DNA of 64,000 bases from positions 2,383,509 through 2,447,508 of the forward strand of contig RPFO01000448.1 of assembly GCA_009746045.1 (NCBI GenBank), in the 5' to 3' direction. This document shows positions 1 through 12,100 of the stretch, in pieces. The DNA comes from Mesostigma viride (Eukaryota; Streptophyta; Mesostigmatophyceae; Mesostigmatales; Mesostigmataceae). Below the pieces are notes generated by a model. The model did not search any database, was not told where the DNA came from, and saw only the letters and a list, made by a program, of their open reading frames with translations. Position numbers and translations under genes: made by a program. Each line of letters opens with the position of its first letter. The first letter of the stretch is position 1.

Positions 1-38
1 TAAGTTTGAGTACAGGAAGGCAGGAGGCAAATAAATTA

Positions 39-300
39 TGGTTGAGTAGATGACAACAGGAGCGGACATGCAGGAGGGATGAGCGGGGGTTGAAGGGATT
101 ATTTCTTGGTGGGGGGAAGGAGGGAGGGGGGGGAGGGGGTTGTACAGCTAGGTTGAGTAAAGGAAAACAGGAGCGGACATGCCGGAGGGATGAGGGGGGG
201 TGGCATGAATCTTTGGGGGGGGGAAGGAGGGGGGGGGAAGGAGGGGGGGGGCAGGGGGGTGAGAGTACAGCTAGGTTGAGTGAAGGGTAACAAACAAGTA
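39..300. repeat. G-rich tandem repeat, about 2.3 units
   Basis: A block with GGTTGAGTA near its start recurs at about 39, 151 and 272, with AGCGGACATGC at 61 and 172, giving a unit of about 111-121 bp. Each unit carries a purine-rich GGGGGGAAGGAGGG stretch. No coding signal is convincing here. The neighbouring minus-strand gene has a splice donor at 658, so this repeat may lie inside its intron. Confidence 0.6.
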
Positions 301-658
301 ACGGATGTTTAGGTGCGGACAAGAGGGCAAGTTGTGTGGGATGCAGGCAAGGTCGGGGGGCTCGGGGAGGAGGAAATCAATCACGGCCTATCTGATTCCT
401 TTCGCCCCGATTCAGCCCCCCAAAATGGTTGCCTCGTGGATCTAGACAGGACAACGCGGCAGGTCAACAATGGACAACTAGCCACCGACTGAGTAAAGGG
501 AACAAAATTTTGCGGGCCAAAGTGGCTACTGGCATCTACACGAAAGCTCACGCGGCTAGCATTTACACACAACTTTAGCATCCACACACACTCTCACGCT
601 CATAGCTTCTTTCACACGCATCCTCTGGCATCCTTCAGCACCCACGTGCACGGCTCAC

Positions 659-3340
659 CTGCCGCAGCTCGGCGACCAGCTCCGACGTGTCGCTCTGGCC
701 GCCGGCACCATCCATGTGGCGCCCGTACTTGCCCGCCTTGGCCGAGTGCGAGAGCATCGAGTGCGACCGCAGGCGCGCACTCATGAGGCTGAGCGGCGAT
801 AACGCCGGCGGGTCCCCCGCCCCACCACTCCGACCACTGCCCAATCCGCCAAACCCGCCCCACGTGCTGCCGCGCAGGCTCCCCGCCGAGCTGCACCCAA
901 ACTCGGACGAGGACGATGGGAGCGAAGAGTGGGGCGTCCCCGTCGCACCAGGTGTCAGGCTGTCGAAGGACCGCCGCGGCGTGCCTGTCCCGTTCCCGCT
1001 GCCGCTCCCCGCCACGGCTGGTGACGGCGACAGCATCGAGTTGGGGATAACCACGCGCTTGAGCACGTTCGAAAACTCTTTGATGCTCGACCCAAGCGCT
1101 TTCCGCTGCGCCGCGAATCGTTTCCTGGGGCTGCGCAACTGGGGCGAGTCCACCCCCCCCACTCCCCCCACAGCAGCCGCCGCGAGCACCCCGTCCGGGG
1201 AAACCTGATCCCTCAACGACCCGCCCGACGCGCCCCCCTTGTCGCCTGTGCCTGCCCTCGCGCCGTTGTGCTCGCCCCATGCCGGAAACATCCCTGCTTG
1301 GGACCCTGCCGCCCCCGTGGCCAACGAGGCCCCTCCCATGCCAGTGGACACGCGGTCCTTTCCTGAGGGCGAGCCGACCGGAACGCTCATCGCTTGCGCC
1401 CCGTTGGATAGAGCACGGACCAGCTGGGCCCCCGTAGGGCTCACTCGCCCCCGCGCCGTACCATCGGCCCCGCCACCGCCACCGCCATCCCCCGCAGGGG
1501 CATCCCCCTCAGGCTCGTCGGTGTCCGATAATGGCTCCAGGGACGAGCTGGGCCATGGCTGCCTCACGTTGCTACCGCCGCTGCCGATGCTGGCGAGCTT
1601 GCCGGGGCTGGCAACGTCCCCATTGCTCGACATGGGTGACACCATGCCGCTGCCACTGCCAGATTTACTATTATTATTACCCCCCGAGGGGCCCGGCCCC
1701 GCTCCCCCCCCTGGGGCGGGTGCAGCCCCCCCCGCCGACGGCTCCTGCAACCGATGGATGATCTCGAAGAAGCACTCGACGGCGGCCGTGTTCTCGAGCT
1801 TCTTCATGAGCGAGGACAGCGCGCGCACCGCGTTCTCCCGTACGGACAGCTGCTCGTGTTCAAGCGCCGAGTACAGTGCCGAGAGCAGGTGACGGGGAAC
1901 AGTGAGGCTTGTCACCGCCGGCGCGTCGCCAGCATTACTGGCGCCATCGCCGCCCTCGTTCAGCGGGCCCATGCCGCCCAAACCCGCGTCCCAGCTCTTG
2001 TGTGATGATCCGCTCTTGCTGCCGTCACCGGTGGCCTGCATACGACTGTCCATGGAGTGCCATGCGAGGCGCGCCGCGGGGGAGAGCTCGGGGCTCGTCG
2101 GGCCGCGGCCCAGCGGCGTGTGCGCGCTATTTTTAGCTGGCATGGGCGGGAAAAGCTTAATGCGGACCGGCATGTGCGTGGTGGCTTGCTGGCCTGCGGT
2201 CGCGTTCCCGCCGGCGGCACCTGTGGCGGACGCCAGTGGCAAACTGGTGCCGCAGTTTCCCAGCAGCGACGCCACGCCCAGGAGGCACCCGTCCTTAACC
2301 TTCCAGCTGGCGTCGTACGCGTCTAGTCGCGCCAGCAACGCGCCCACGAGGGCCTCGACGACCGCGGGGGGCATGGCCGGGGCCAGCTTGCCCACACGCG
2401 CCGCGCACGCTTTCCGGATGGCCGACCATACGTCCGTGAGGCCCGCCAGGACTAGCCGCACGAGCGCGCCGGCGACCGCAGGAGAGGTCGCCAGGGGGTA
2501 AAAGGGGCCCCCGAGAGGGAGCGGGCCGCCCCCCCTCGGGTAGTTGTTCTCGACGGACAGCGCGACGGTGAGCTGTAACCGCGCACGCACGTCCTCGGGG
2601 AGTCCCTGCAGCGTGCCCACCAGGTAGTCGAGCCAGTCGAACGCGAGGCGCAGCGTGTGGTCGCGCACGGCCGGCTTGCCCGAGTTGACGACGACAAACG
2701 CCAGCACATCGAGCAGGTGGCGGCTCAACGGCTGCCGCTTGAGCGCCACCAACAACGTGTCCAGGGCCTTGATCAGCTCGCGCTCCACGGCCGCTGGGGA
2801 CCCGGAGCCCAGGGAGGAGGCCAGGGCAGAGCCGGGCGTCTGGGAGGGCAGCTGGGAGGGGGTTGCGAGCTGGCGGGCGCCGGGGACGGGCCCAGGGCGT
2901 GGGGATAGGTTTTCAATGGTTACCTTGCGAAGCTGGTCCTGGTAGGGGGACGCGCCCAGCCGCTCGTGGATGCTGAAGCGCATGTCGAGCAGGTGGGCGA
3001 CCAATGCCGTAAATTCTTCTTCCGTCAGGCCGAGGGAGTCGGGCAGGCTCCGCCCGCTCCCGACCTCGCCGCCTTGGCTCGCAAGGGCCGGCTCGACGCC
3101 GCCACTGTCGCCTTCTCCAGGGCAGCGGACAGCGTGGGAGGTGAACGCCTCGCGGAGCACGTGGACGTTGGAGAGAAGCTCCTTGGGGGGCAGCGCGACG
3201 GATTGGACGCTTGCCCATAAGAAGTACCGCGCAACGATCTCGGCCGGACCTGCGCCGGGCCTGATGGCAGGCGCTGCCCCTTCACCTCCATCTGCAGACG
3301 GAATCTCCAGCACGAGCCGGGGAGGAGCAATCTTTACCAT
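659..3340 (-). CDS. HEAT/ARM-like helical protein, first coding exon (3' partial)
   Basis: Function not recognised. The first ATG in the open frame is at 3340 and reads MVKIAPPRL; the frame stays open upstream but without an ATG. The exon runs 894 codons to CAG at 659, followed by GTGAGC, a good phase-0 donor, so the protein continues in exons left of the window. Residues about 30-370 are rich in amphipathic helices of HEAT/ARM type with Leu/Ala/Val spacing. A second helical block at about 478-531 (RHLLSALYSALEHEQ onwards) again looks like armadillo/HEAT repeats. The stretches between and after (about 380-470 and 535-890) are Gly/Ser/Pro-rich and probably disordered, typical of GC-rich algal proteins. 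Proteins of this shape often act as scaffolds or microtubule- or transport-associated adaptors, but nothing here fixes that. Long open frames on the opposite strand are GC-driven shadows. Confidence 0.7.
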
Positions 3341-4009
3341 TATGCTACGCTTGCGCCCGTCGTGGAAACCATGGCATTTGGAGAATTGATACCCTGATCC
3401 TTTTCGCTTGCTTCCCAAACTTCCTGAAAACAGACCCGACAGAAGCTCAGCGTATGTCTGAACCTGGCCCGTTACATACAACGGGTAAATTTAATGGCGA
3501 CATTATAGAACACGACATCCGGCCAATGCCGCGCCACCCGGTGTGGCGGCTCTCTGCATAGCCGAGCATCTCTCTCACGCTCCGTTCATACTGCCTACAT
3601 GGCATATTACTCCAATCTGTCAAGAGCGCAGGATGCAAAATTGTCGCTATTTCCTAATCGGCGTATCAAGCTAATAAATTGCATCAGGTTGACGCCATGC
3701 CATGTCCTGTCAATTTGGCATCCACCTTCAGAATTATTGAACATGACGTTTATTCTTGTTCATTTGGGCATTTACCGTTCGGCAGCCGGTCGAGCCCGCC
3801 AAGTGAGCGTTACTGTAGCAACTGTGAAGACGACCTTGCAGGGTGTCCGTGCGCCAGAAACGAAGGGACCATCCGAATTCCGAAAAGTTCTGTACAGTTG
3901 CGGACTTGCGGGCTGTACAGTACGGACTTGTGGGCTGTAGGGGTGCCATGACTGCCATCAATCCTGTTGTACGTTTGTGCGTGAGCTCACTGAGCTCAGA
4001 GCTGCTAGT
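3341..4009. other. upstream region of the HEAT-like gene, no gene seen
   Basis: This stretch follows the start codon of the minus-strand gene and should hold its 5' UTR and promoter. A short partly palindromic patch (CTGTACAGT/ACTGTACAG-like words) lies at about 3888-3925. I see no supported coding exon. Confidence 0.4.
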
Positions 4010-4605
4010 AATGTAGTGGTTAGTTGGTTAGTTAGTTAGTTGAATCCCACGCCGCACGTGGGAGCAGAGTCTATGTAGTAGTAGTTGTTGTTGTTGTGGC
4101 CGGGTTGGCAGCAGAATCTATAAAGGGCCGAGGGCCGGATATATACTTAGTATCGGTGGTACTGTGGGGAAACAACTGAACTGAACTGAACTATAGGGAC
4201 CCAACTAACTAACAAACTAGCTAACTATCGGGACCCATGTGCGGTTTCTGCTGCCCATGTGCGGCGTTGTTGTTGTCGTTGTTCATGTTGTTGTTGTTGT
4301 TGCCTGCCCACGCCGCACATGAGTGGAGACTTTTAGGTGAGAGCGTTGGATCCACTAATCATAACCCTGTCGGTACGCCGGCGCGGGAATAAAACTCAAC
4401 GCCGCACATGGGCAGCAGAGATTTGGAAACGGCGGGAAGTTGAGTTGAGTTTATTCCCGCGCCGGTGGTCCGACAGGGTTACTGTATTATTAGTAGATCC
4501 AACGGCTTGTGCGGCGTGGGACACAACAACAACAACAACAACGAGTTGCGTTGCGTTGCGTTGCGTTGCGTTGCGTTGCGTTGCGTTGAGTTTATTCCCC
4601 TTGTC
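4010..4605. repeat. fold-back (inverted-repeat) element cluster
   Basis: Two nested fold-backs are visible. GTTAGTTAGTTAGTTG at about 4028-4043 faces CAACTAACTAACAAACTAG at about 4202. The sequence from 4310 (CCCACGCCGCACATGAG, then GTTGGATCC at 4345, then GGCGCGGGAATAAA) is mirrored at 4438-4520 (TTTATTCCCGCGCC, GATCCAAC, then GTGCGGCGTGGG). The arms are imperfect and enclose ACGCCGCACATGGGCAGCAG. A GTTGC pentanucleotide run lies at about 4545-4588. This looks like a fold-back or MITE-type transposon; no transposase is present. Confidence 0.6.
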
Positions 4606-5236
4606 AAATAGGGTGGCAGAGAACGATGAAGAAATTAGCGCAGATGGCTATGGCGGCGTAAAGGATAGTAGGCGATAGCCTCGACCATTCGCGACCGGGA
4701 AGATACCGCCAGATTCGTCGTTAAAAGGTGCGTCTAACGAGCTCCCTCTTGCCCGCAACCTTTTAGGCTAGCCGGCCGCCATGCGGTCCATGTCGGTCAC
4801 AGGCTGTCGGTCTTACGTGGGTACGTAAGCACCTGCAAACCACATTGTTCTCATGACGGCTAGCCCGGATTGCGGTCGGATTACGGGTAAAGTGCTGTTC
4901 GTGGGACGGTACAAGCTATGGTCAGTGCATACCCGGCAGGTGCTGGGTTTCCTGATTATGCAAATACCCCCCTACCGCAGGTGCGGACGACACACTTTAA
5001 CCCCTGGTTACGGAATTACCATGCACTGGCGGTTTAGTGGGGGAACCACTGACTAGCGCCTTCCCTGGCGATTCGACTTCGCCTAGAAACCCCCCCCTGA
5101 GATCTGCCGTCATTGCTAGACACGGCAAGGCAATGAGGCTTTCACCCATGGTCATCACCCATCAGCTCAATTCCGGCACCCCACCACCACCCGACACTGA
5201 CATGCTTCCTCGCTTGTGGTTTCTCTGCGCTTTTCC
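4606..5236. other. probable 5' part of the LINE, no independent gene
   Basis: No convincing coding frame. It directly precedes ORF1 of the nested LINE and is most simply its 5' UTR. The true LINE start is not visible. Confidence 0.3.
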
Positions 5237-5534
5237 ATGGTGGCCCCGCAGGCCCCGTACACCATGAGCCACATCGACCTTGTCCAGGGCAAGGTTCCAC
5301 CGTCGCCTGAATTGAAAGCTGCGCTTCAAGCATCTACAGAGAAGATCTTGGTCATCATCCTACACGGCATGGATGCTTCGGTTTCTGACAGGAATGAGCT
5401 GAGGAAGCTGATGGCTGATCGGGGCGGTATAATAGTGGGCGGCGTAAAAAACCAACCAAACTTCCATGTTCGCTTCCCATCCGCAGGAGATGTTGAGGCA
5501 GTTCTTAAAGCTTACGTCCACGGCAAGGGCAGCC
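5237..5534 (+). pseudogene. LINE ORF1, segment 1: RRM-like N-terminal domain
   Basis: The frame starts at ATG 5237 (MVAPQAPYTMSHID; the second ATG is at 5264) and runs about 99 codons to an insertion at 5535. The pattern strand-helix-strand-strand-helix (ILVIILHGMD, NELRKLMADRGG, NFHVRFPSA, DVEAVLKAY) resembles an RNA-recognition fold, as in many LINE ORF1 proteins. After a hAT-like insertion the same frame resumes at 7242: GGGCAGCC ends at 5534 and is repeated at 7234-7241. The four ORF1 segments add up to 1665 nt, or 554 codons plus stop. This is therefore the interrupted 5' end of one LINE ORF1 and not a small gene of its own. Confidence 0.7.
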
Positions 5535-5837
5535 CAGTGTGAGCCAATACGGCAATACGGCAATACGGCAAAACCTCGGCGTATTGCGTATTTCGTATTA
5601 TACACGTATTATACGCGTATTATACGCCAAGAGCTCAAAAAGTGGTTTTTTGTTCGGAAAAGTGGATTTTCAATTAGGATAAAATATTCTAAGGTGTTTA
5701 TCCCATGGGCGTGCCTCTCAAAAACTCTAGCTAATGTCTCAATCTTGATGAAAAACAATACAATGCACGTAGAGGTCGTCGGTAGCCGTTTGACACTCAC
5801 TTGGTTGTCTTGAGCATCAATTGTATGAAGTGTAATT

Positions 5838-6180
5838 AATTAATTAATTAGTTAATTATCACGTGACTGCGTCACGTGGGTGCCAATACAAAGTAGAGGA
5901 ACCTTCAACCCCTGTACACAATGAGAGGGAGGGAGGGCGCCCTAGCTTCTCTCACTGCCACCGCCCACCAGTCGGTGGGCAGGCCACATCGAGCGCTCTA
6001 TCCACATCACGGGGCCGGGGCGCATCACTGTGGGACAACCATTATTAACGATACCAGAGGTAGGCTGAAGCATAGCTGATGCTGTACAAGAAAGGTGAAG
6101 TGGGCTCAACGGGCGTCTGCTAAGGCATAAGCAAATGGCCACGCTGAGCCATGGCTGGGCTAATTTGATTGCGTTCATGC
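5838..6180 (-). mobile_element. LINE 3'-end fragment with terminal hairpin, inside the hAT-like element
   Basis: Read on the minus strand, this ends in GTATTGGCACCCACGTGACGCAGTCACGTG and then a TAATTAACTAATTAATT tail at about 5838-5859. The same ending is found on the plus strand at about 42200-42300. The last bases before the tail form a perfect 8-bp stem with a 3-nt loop (5860-5878). No complete coding frame remains. Confidence 0.6.
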
Positions 6181-7082
6181 CACTCTAAACCGTTGGGGCT
6201 ACTCTAAGCCGTTGGGGCTAGATCAGTATACTATGCTCGAGAAATACATGGCAAGTCATGCTATAATGTAAAAGCTATGTCGATTGCCTTCTTCTAGACA
6301 GCTGGCTAGAATCTATTCTGGGGGAGCCCTAGGGGGCGTCGACAGTTTGTTGTTTACATAAAGGTCATGAAGTGTGATACTCATCCACTGCATGGTATAT
6401 AGATTGCTAATTGAACTAATTCCTTATTACAACCATGAACTTATTGATAGGTATACGATTCAACCCAAAACCTTGATACAGTATGCAATAAAACGTGAAC
6501 AGGATAGCACATACCAGATCAAAACCGCAGATTAATTACCTTCCTTGCTGGAGCTAGCCGGATGCCCACCTCATCGATGTAGCTGCGAGCCGCTTTCCTG
6601 GCCGTCGTCGCCAATAAAACATGTCAGCAATATATTTTACACATCTATCCGCGTACAAACGTATCGACTTATTTCCCGCCTAGTAACAGTTAGCACATGC
6701 ACGGCGACCGACCTGGTCGCTGATCAAACGAGGTTGCTGCACCGAGCATAGGGTCGAGACATATCAGCGCACACCCAGGCGTTGCCTGCCAATGATATAC
6801 GCTGTTGAGGACCTATGGATCATGCCTGCAAAATTGCAGTTCAAAATGTCAAGGCATGCTCCCATACCAGTCAGATTTCTGCACCTCCATGGCCGCGGAG
6901 GTCAACTATCATATTTATGCAAAGTCGGTCTCGTTTTGCCATCGTTTACCCACGCCGTCAACTGGCAGAGATGACAAGCGGGACCAACCGTAGGCCCGTA
7001 CTGCCCAAGTACGGTTCAGGCTGCGTACCTGCCTAGGTCAGCAACGCCAAAACTAGCTCTGGCGCCAAATTCCGGAGTCGGG
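6181..7082. other. interior of hAT-like element, no gene seen
   Basis: Only short unsupported frames. No transposase motif, RNA gene or tandem repeat was recognised. Confidence 0.4.
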
Positions 7083-7241
7083 CGCCGTATAATACGCGAA
7101 AAATACGTATTATGCGCCGTATTTGCGTTGAGAACGCAATACGGCGTATTTCTAGTACGTTAGTACGCCAAACCTCGCCGTATTGTACAATACGGCGTAT
7201 TTACCGTATTATACGGCGTATTGGCGTACGTTGGGGCAGCC

Positions 7242-7709
7242 CGTCCATCATGGTGGGCCCCAAGGTCTTCCGGCTTCACCAGTACCAGCCCGAGTACAGT
7301 GGTGCCGAATTCACCCTCACTCTGTCGCACTTACCGGCAGAAACACGCGACATTGCGGTGATACCTATGCTTATTAGACCCTGGGGCACGCCGTCGAACC
7401 CGGCGCTCTACGAGGAATCCGTCCAAGGCAAAGAATCACGGGCCGCAAAAGAAGAAATCAAGGTGAACTCCGCAGCCATGGGGTTCACACCCAACTTCGA
7501 CCCGGCACGTGGGCTTACAGGAGACGGTCTAAACCTGATCTACGGCATGCCGGGCGGCTACTCGGAGGATAGGCCCCGCTGCATTCCGGACATCATCACG
7601 GTGCAAACTCACGACAACTCCGGCAAGATCGCCAGCAACCACAAGATCACCACGCAGATCGACATGGAGCGCCCGGTGTGCACCAGCTGCATGAGGAGCC
7701 GGGAACATG
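7242..7709 (+). pseudogene. LINE ORF1, segment 2 (middle region, first half of CCHC knuckle)
   Basis: This continues segment 1 in frame (codon boundary at 7244; MVGPKVFRL follows) and runs to the ACATG target site of the Copia element at 7705-7709. The last residues before the break are CTSCMRSREH, which supply the first two cysteines and the histidine of a zinc knuckle. The final cysteine (EPKDC) is encoded after the insertion, starting at 15741. The Copia element thus landed inside the CCHC motif of another retroelement. No stop codon interrupts the segment. Confidence 0.75.
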
Positions 7710-8405
7710 AGTTAACGTTCTTAGCAAACGCAATGTGAAGGATATGGTTGCAATGCAGCAATGTGTGAATATGGTTGGAAACGGAGCTTTGTTAAAATTG
7801 GATAATGTTACAGCGCTCACACACTTGAGGCTTGTACACGCGCTTGCCAAGTCAAGGCACAACACGTGAGGCGGGCTCGCAAGAGATGCCCATTTGGCAC
7901 TGGCCTATTGTTTATATACTTGTGCACTGTGCTTGCTAGTCCTGAGCAGCCTAGGAGGCCTGCTCAGTAATAACACCCCCGGTACAGTATTCACTACCTG
8001 TACAGCGCCCAGTTCCTATACAGTAGGTCTGCCATACAGGCACAGTGACCACAGAGCACAGTCCACAGTGACTATTGCATCTGCACCTAGAAGTCCAGGA
8101 CTAAGCCTGCGGTACCAACAGACCACAGGTTAAGGTTCCTATTTCCTGCGTACGACGTATTAATCCAATACCGTCGTAGGTACAGCACCTAATTCCTGTC
8201 AGCCCAGGAATTACTGTCGACCCCATATGTCGTCGGCAAATATTCACGTCCGACTTAGAAGAACAGCCGGCTCGCGCTCGCGCGCGACCGGGAAGTCGGA
8301 ACGCCATAACTTTCTTGATACTTGTCGGAATGAACTCGTTCCGGTGCCGCTGGAATCGCAGAGATATGCCGAATCAGGATCACGCCAATGCGCTTGGCGT
8401 TAACT
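7710..8405 (-). repeat. Copia 3' LTR
   Basis: Nearly identical to 15041-15735. Starts AGTTAACG and ends CGTTAACT in plus-strand reading. Differences from the partner LTR lie at AAACG/ACACG, AAATTGG/AAATCGG, a C5/C4 run, ATTCACG/ATTTACG and GGTGCC/GGTACC. Confidence 0.92.
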
Positions 8406-8425
8406 CCAATCCTTTCTTTTCTTGA
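8406..8425 (-). promoter_or_regulatory. polypurine tract of the Copia element
   Basis: On the minus strand, CAAGAAAAGAAAGGATTGG abuts the 3' LTR directly. This is the expected place and composition for the plus-strand primer of an LTR retrotransposon. Confidence 0.75.
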
Positions 8426-9152
8426 GCTGTAGCAGCTCACACAAGTCTACATACAAACACACACAATGGGTACTGGATATCCTCCCCGACTACAAGTCAC
8501 AACCCGCTGGGCATGACAGTCAGCTTGGATTCCTTATTATATGTACATAGCACCCATACTGGCTCAGGAGCACAAACAAATTACAATGAGTCCCTATCCC
8601 TTCACGGGAGGCTCGTTGTGTTACCCATGTACAAGAGGTTGGCCAACTGTGGCAGCCCATAGGTGTTCAGCTAAGAACTTGAGAAGTATGTACAACCTTC
8701 AGGACCTTAGGCGAAACCCCACAGATCACCCACAACAGCTCATCAGAAAACATTGCTGACCCCCAGACGGGAGTCGGCGCCGGTCTGCTGCCCCTTATCG
8801 AACCAGACACAACATCTACGCGAAGCACATGCAAAACACAAGCTCCCATACTCGTTCCAACCGTGGAAAATCAGGGGACCTGTCGCCACCTCACCAGCAT
8901 GGTGGATGGGTCAGCCAGTCCGTGAAACTCCGCCTTAAGACGGCACCAGGGAATCGAACCCCGCCCACAAACCACAGATCTGGGGAAACCTCAGACTGAG
9001 ATGAAAACCCCAGATAGACATCTCTCCATCAGAGACAATGTCAGACATTCCCACACCAGAGACATGTCTCACCCCTCAAGGTGTGCTCAGGATTATGTAC
9101 AATCAAGCTCCCAGCCTGATATCCAGAGACTTAAGCACCCAGCTCTCAGCTT
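8426..9152 (-). other. Copia 3' non-coding region between pol and 3' LTR
   Basis: About 730 bp with no supported frame, lying between the end of the RNase H reading (9153) and the polypurine tract. Confidence 0.6.
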
Positions 9153-12100
9153 TTAGACAGATAGACCGACTTGACAGTCAGCATTCATGAGCTTCCTCAG
9201 TACATTGTACTGGGCTGGGGCCTTGTGTGGCAGCTTTGTCAATGCATCAGCAGGGTTCTCCTCGCCAGGGATATGCTTCAAGTCAACCAAACTGGCCAAC
9301 TCCTTCAGCAACAAATAATCCAGGTCCCGGCTCTGGCCAGCTGCTTGTGAACAAACTGGACCATACCCATGCTGTCTGTTAGCAACAACGTCTCCATCTG
9401 CAAGGTCCAAGGGGTAACTGAAGCCAGCTCCAGCATTAACTCCTTTATGTACAGGCTGGACTGGATCCCCTCGCATATGGCCCTGCATTCTGCCACATCT
9501 GAACTGATACAGACCCTCTTCTGCAGTCTGCTGTACCAGCTGAACAAACTTGCCCTGCTCTGATAAAAAGCAAACAGAGCAGCAGATCTCCCCCTGACCT
9601 TGGTAACCTGGCGAGCATCCATGGAACTGTCAACAAAGATCTCCAAGGTGATAGGCTGGGCAAAGTCAATCCCAGACAAAATCAGATCAGGGGTACTCTC
9701 CACCAACCGGGCTATGACTCGAGGCTTCTCATCCTCAAGCACCTCATCAGGCATTCTGCTATGGACCATCAAAGACGGACCACAGATGCTGGCAAACCAG
9801 GCCCACATGCCTCTCAACTCAGGTCCTGCAGCCTGGGTGATCTTCTCTGGCAAGGCCTTCACAATGGTCTGTTTATAATCTCCTCCAGCCTGAAGCCTGA
9901 TACTCCACTCCCCGTCCCTCCTGAACAGGGTAGCCTGCATTCCACAGAACACTACAGGCTTGTTGGGCTCCTGCCACAGCTCCTTGCCCAGTGAAAACTT
10001 GCCACTGATGACAGGAATAAACTTCTTCAGCCAGGTCGTGGGGGCTAGCAAATGCAGATCATCTCCATGCAAACTAGCATACACTGGCAGACCCTCCCAT
10101 TGGGCCAGCAGCAAACAGGGATCAACTGAAGACACTCTCAAGCCACACTCACTGATCAGAGCTTCCTGCAGCGTGAGTCTCCAGATGATTGGGCTCGACC
10201 TGAGTCCTTCCAGGCCCTTCAGAATAACCAGGAATTGTTGATGCAGCTCCAGCTTCCAGATGGCAGGCACCTCAACACAGTAAGGCTCATCCTGCTTCCA
10301 CACCCTCCTGGCCACTTCTGGATCAGATTTTAAAAATGCCCTCTTGAAGTCCAGCAGCACTGATGACATAGCTGCTCCCCTGTTCAGCAACCCCACGTAG
10401 AGACATAGCAAAATTCTCCATGTGTCGTGTAGCATCCCTGGCGTGTATAGCTCCTCTCCTGGCAGACTCCCCGTGCCGTGATACTCATTCAGGACAGGCC
10501 TGACATGGGGCACTGATACCTCATCCACAACCTTCCTCTTCAGCACAAATCTCAAAGCAAGCTTCCTTGATGCTGGGGGACGTCTGTCTGTTGGTGCAGC
10601 ACACTCAAACTGCAACCACTCCTCCAATGCCTTGGAGAAGGCGAGCTTCCAAGCCTCAAACAAAGTAGGCGAGCTCATCTCTTGGACCAGCTGGTCATAT
10701 GTCAAAGGAGAGTGTGCAGCAAGGCTCCTGTGAGTTATGCCAATACTGCTGGGGTGCAACACAGCTGGAATCACCAAACTGGCCGCTGGGGGCACCTCCC
10801 CTTCATCCCATTTTACACCCTTGACCGGCTTGGCCCTGCACCTGACTGGAAATGTTGTCCTGAAATTTTCTAGGGGAATCATCCCCCAGCCATCTCTTCT
10901 CAGAGCTGTAGCTCTGATAGAAATCCCAGGATTGCCCAGAAAATTCTGACCCAAAATCACAGGGCCATCATAGTCCTCTAGGACAAGGAAGGTCACATCC
11001 ACACCCATGACAGGGGCAGTAACCTCTCCCAACACCCTTAGATGCGTCCTACCACTGAAATCAGACACCCAGGGGCAACTTGGTTCTCCGACCAGCAGTT
11101 CTCCTGTATGCTGAGGTCCCATGACAGAAACCTGTGCATTGGTATCTATCTCCATGGCAGCTACCTCAGGTTCATCCAACTGGACAAGCTTGGACACCTT
11201 AGGCTCCTTCTTGGCTCTTTGCAAAGCCTGTACAATATCTGATAGACGCACACCCCTAGGCCTGGTGTCGGGCCGTTCCGGAGGTGCAGCCTGTCCGCCT
11301 GCTTGCCCAACCACCGTATGTGAAGGTACCCCAGGGGCCGGGCCAGGGTCACCCTGAGGGCTCGATACAGCTGTAGCACCCTGATCAGGAAGCTCCACGT
11401 CACCCCCGCCTTGTACACCAGCGGGCACCTGGAAGAGGTCTCCTTGATTACCTCCCCGGGGACGGATCTTTGACCAGGACAGACGGTGCACTGCTTGGGA
11501 GCCATCAATGGCCACCCAGCACTTATGGCCAGCGGCTTCTACTCGGGTCACCACCCCATCATGCCAGCTGCCACGTTTCCCTGGAAAGCTTGGTTCCTTC
11601 CACACAACAACCTGTTGTCCAACGTTAGGTTCTAGGACACTCCAGCCCTTGTCTTTCTGCCTCAGCTTGAGGAACTTGGCCTCTAGCTTCTCCTTCCATG
11701 CCTGCTCAGCATCAGCTGGCAGCATCCTGGTATGCAGCATAAGAGGATTGATGGCAATGTCACCAAAGAACATGGGAGTCCTCAGGTTCAGCCTGTCCTC
11801 CACAGAACGTAGCCATGCAGATGTCACAATGGCAGATGACGTCCTTGGAATCCTCTCCACCAGCAGCACAGTCTTGATCTCTTGGATGGCTCTCTCCACC
11901 ACCCCTTGCTGGCCGTGGCTCTCCCTGGGTGTAATCAGCAACTCTGGAAACTCTGGCAGGTTCTCACAGCACTCAAACTGAATGTCACACTGCAACAACT
12001 CCAACCCAGGGTACCTGCTCCTTGTCAACTTCAGAGCAGCAATCAATGTAGGCTTCTCCATGTCAGGCAGGATCTCTAGGGTCTTGTACTTGGTATATCT

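Larger units (their letters stand above)
5535..7233. mobile_element. non-autonomous hAT-like element
   Basis: The element is bounded by 8-bp direct repeats GGGCAGCC (5527-5534 and 7234-7241). Its ends are imperfect inverted repeats: CAGTGTGAGCCAATACGGC on the left, and CAACGTACGCCAATACGCC reading inward from the right. An 8-bp duplication with CA-starting ends fits the hAT superfamily. Both terminal about 100-150 bp are AT-rich palindromic CGTATTATACG-type sequence (5546-5640 and 7083-7233). No transposase frame is present. It also contains an older LINE 3' end in reverse orientation at about 5830-6180. Removing it with one target copy restores the LINE ORF1 frame exactly. Confidence 0.7.

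Noticed and set aside
687-3389. Several 100-220-residue frames opposite and overlapping the HEAT-like gene
   Set aside because: High-GC shadow frames; only the minus-strand frame is long, uninterrupted and ends at a good splice donor.
3341-3481. N-terminal extension of the HEAT-like protein upstream of ATG 3340
   Set aside because: The frame is open to 3481 but has no ATG; a TTG start is unlikely in a nuclear gene. An upstream coding exon cannot be excluded.
5216-5542. Stand-alone small gene for a 92-108-residue RRM-like protein
   Set aside because: Its stop codon lies inside the hAT-like insertion; the frame continues in the LINE ORF1 after 7242.
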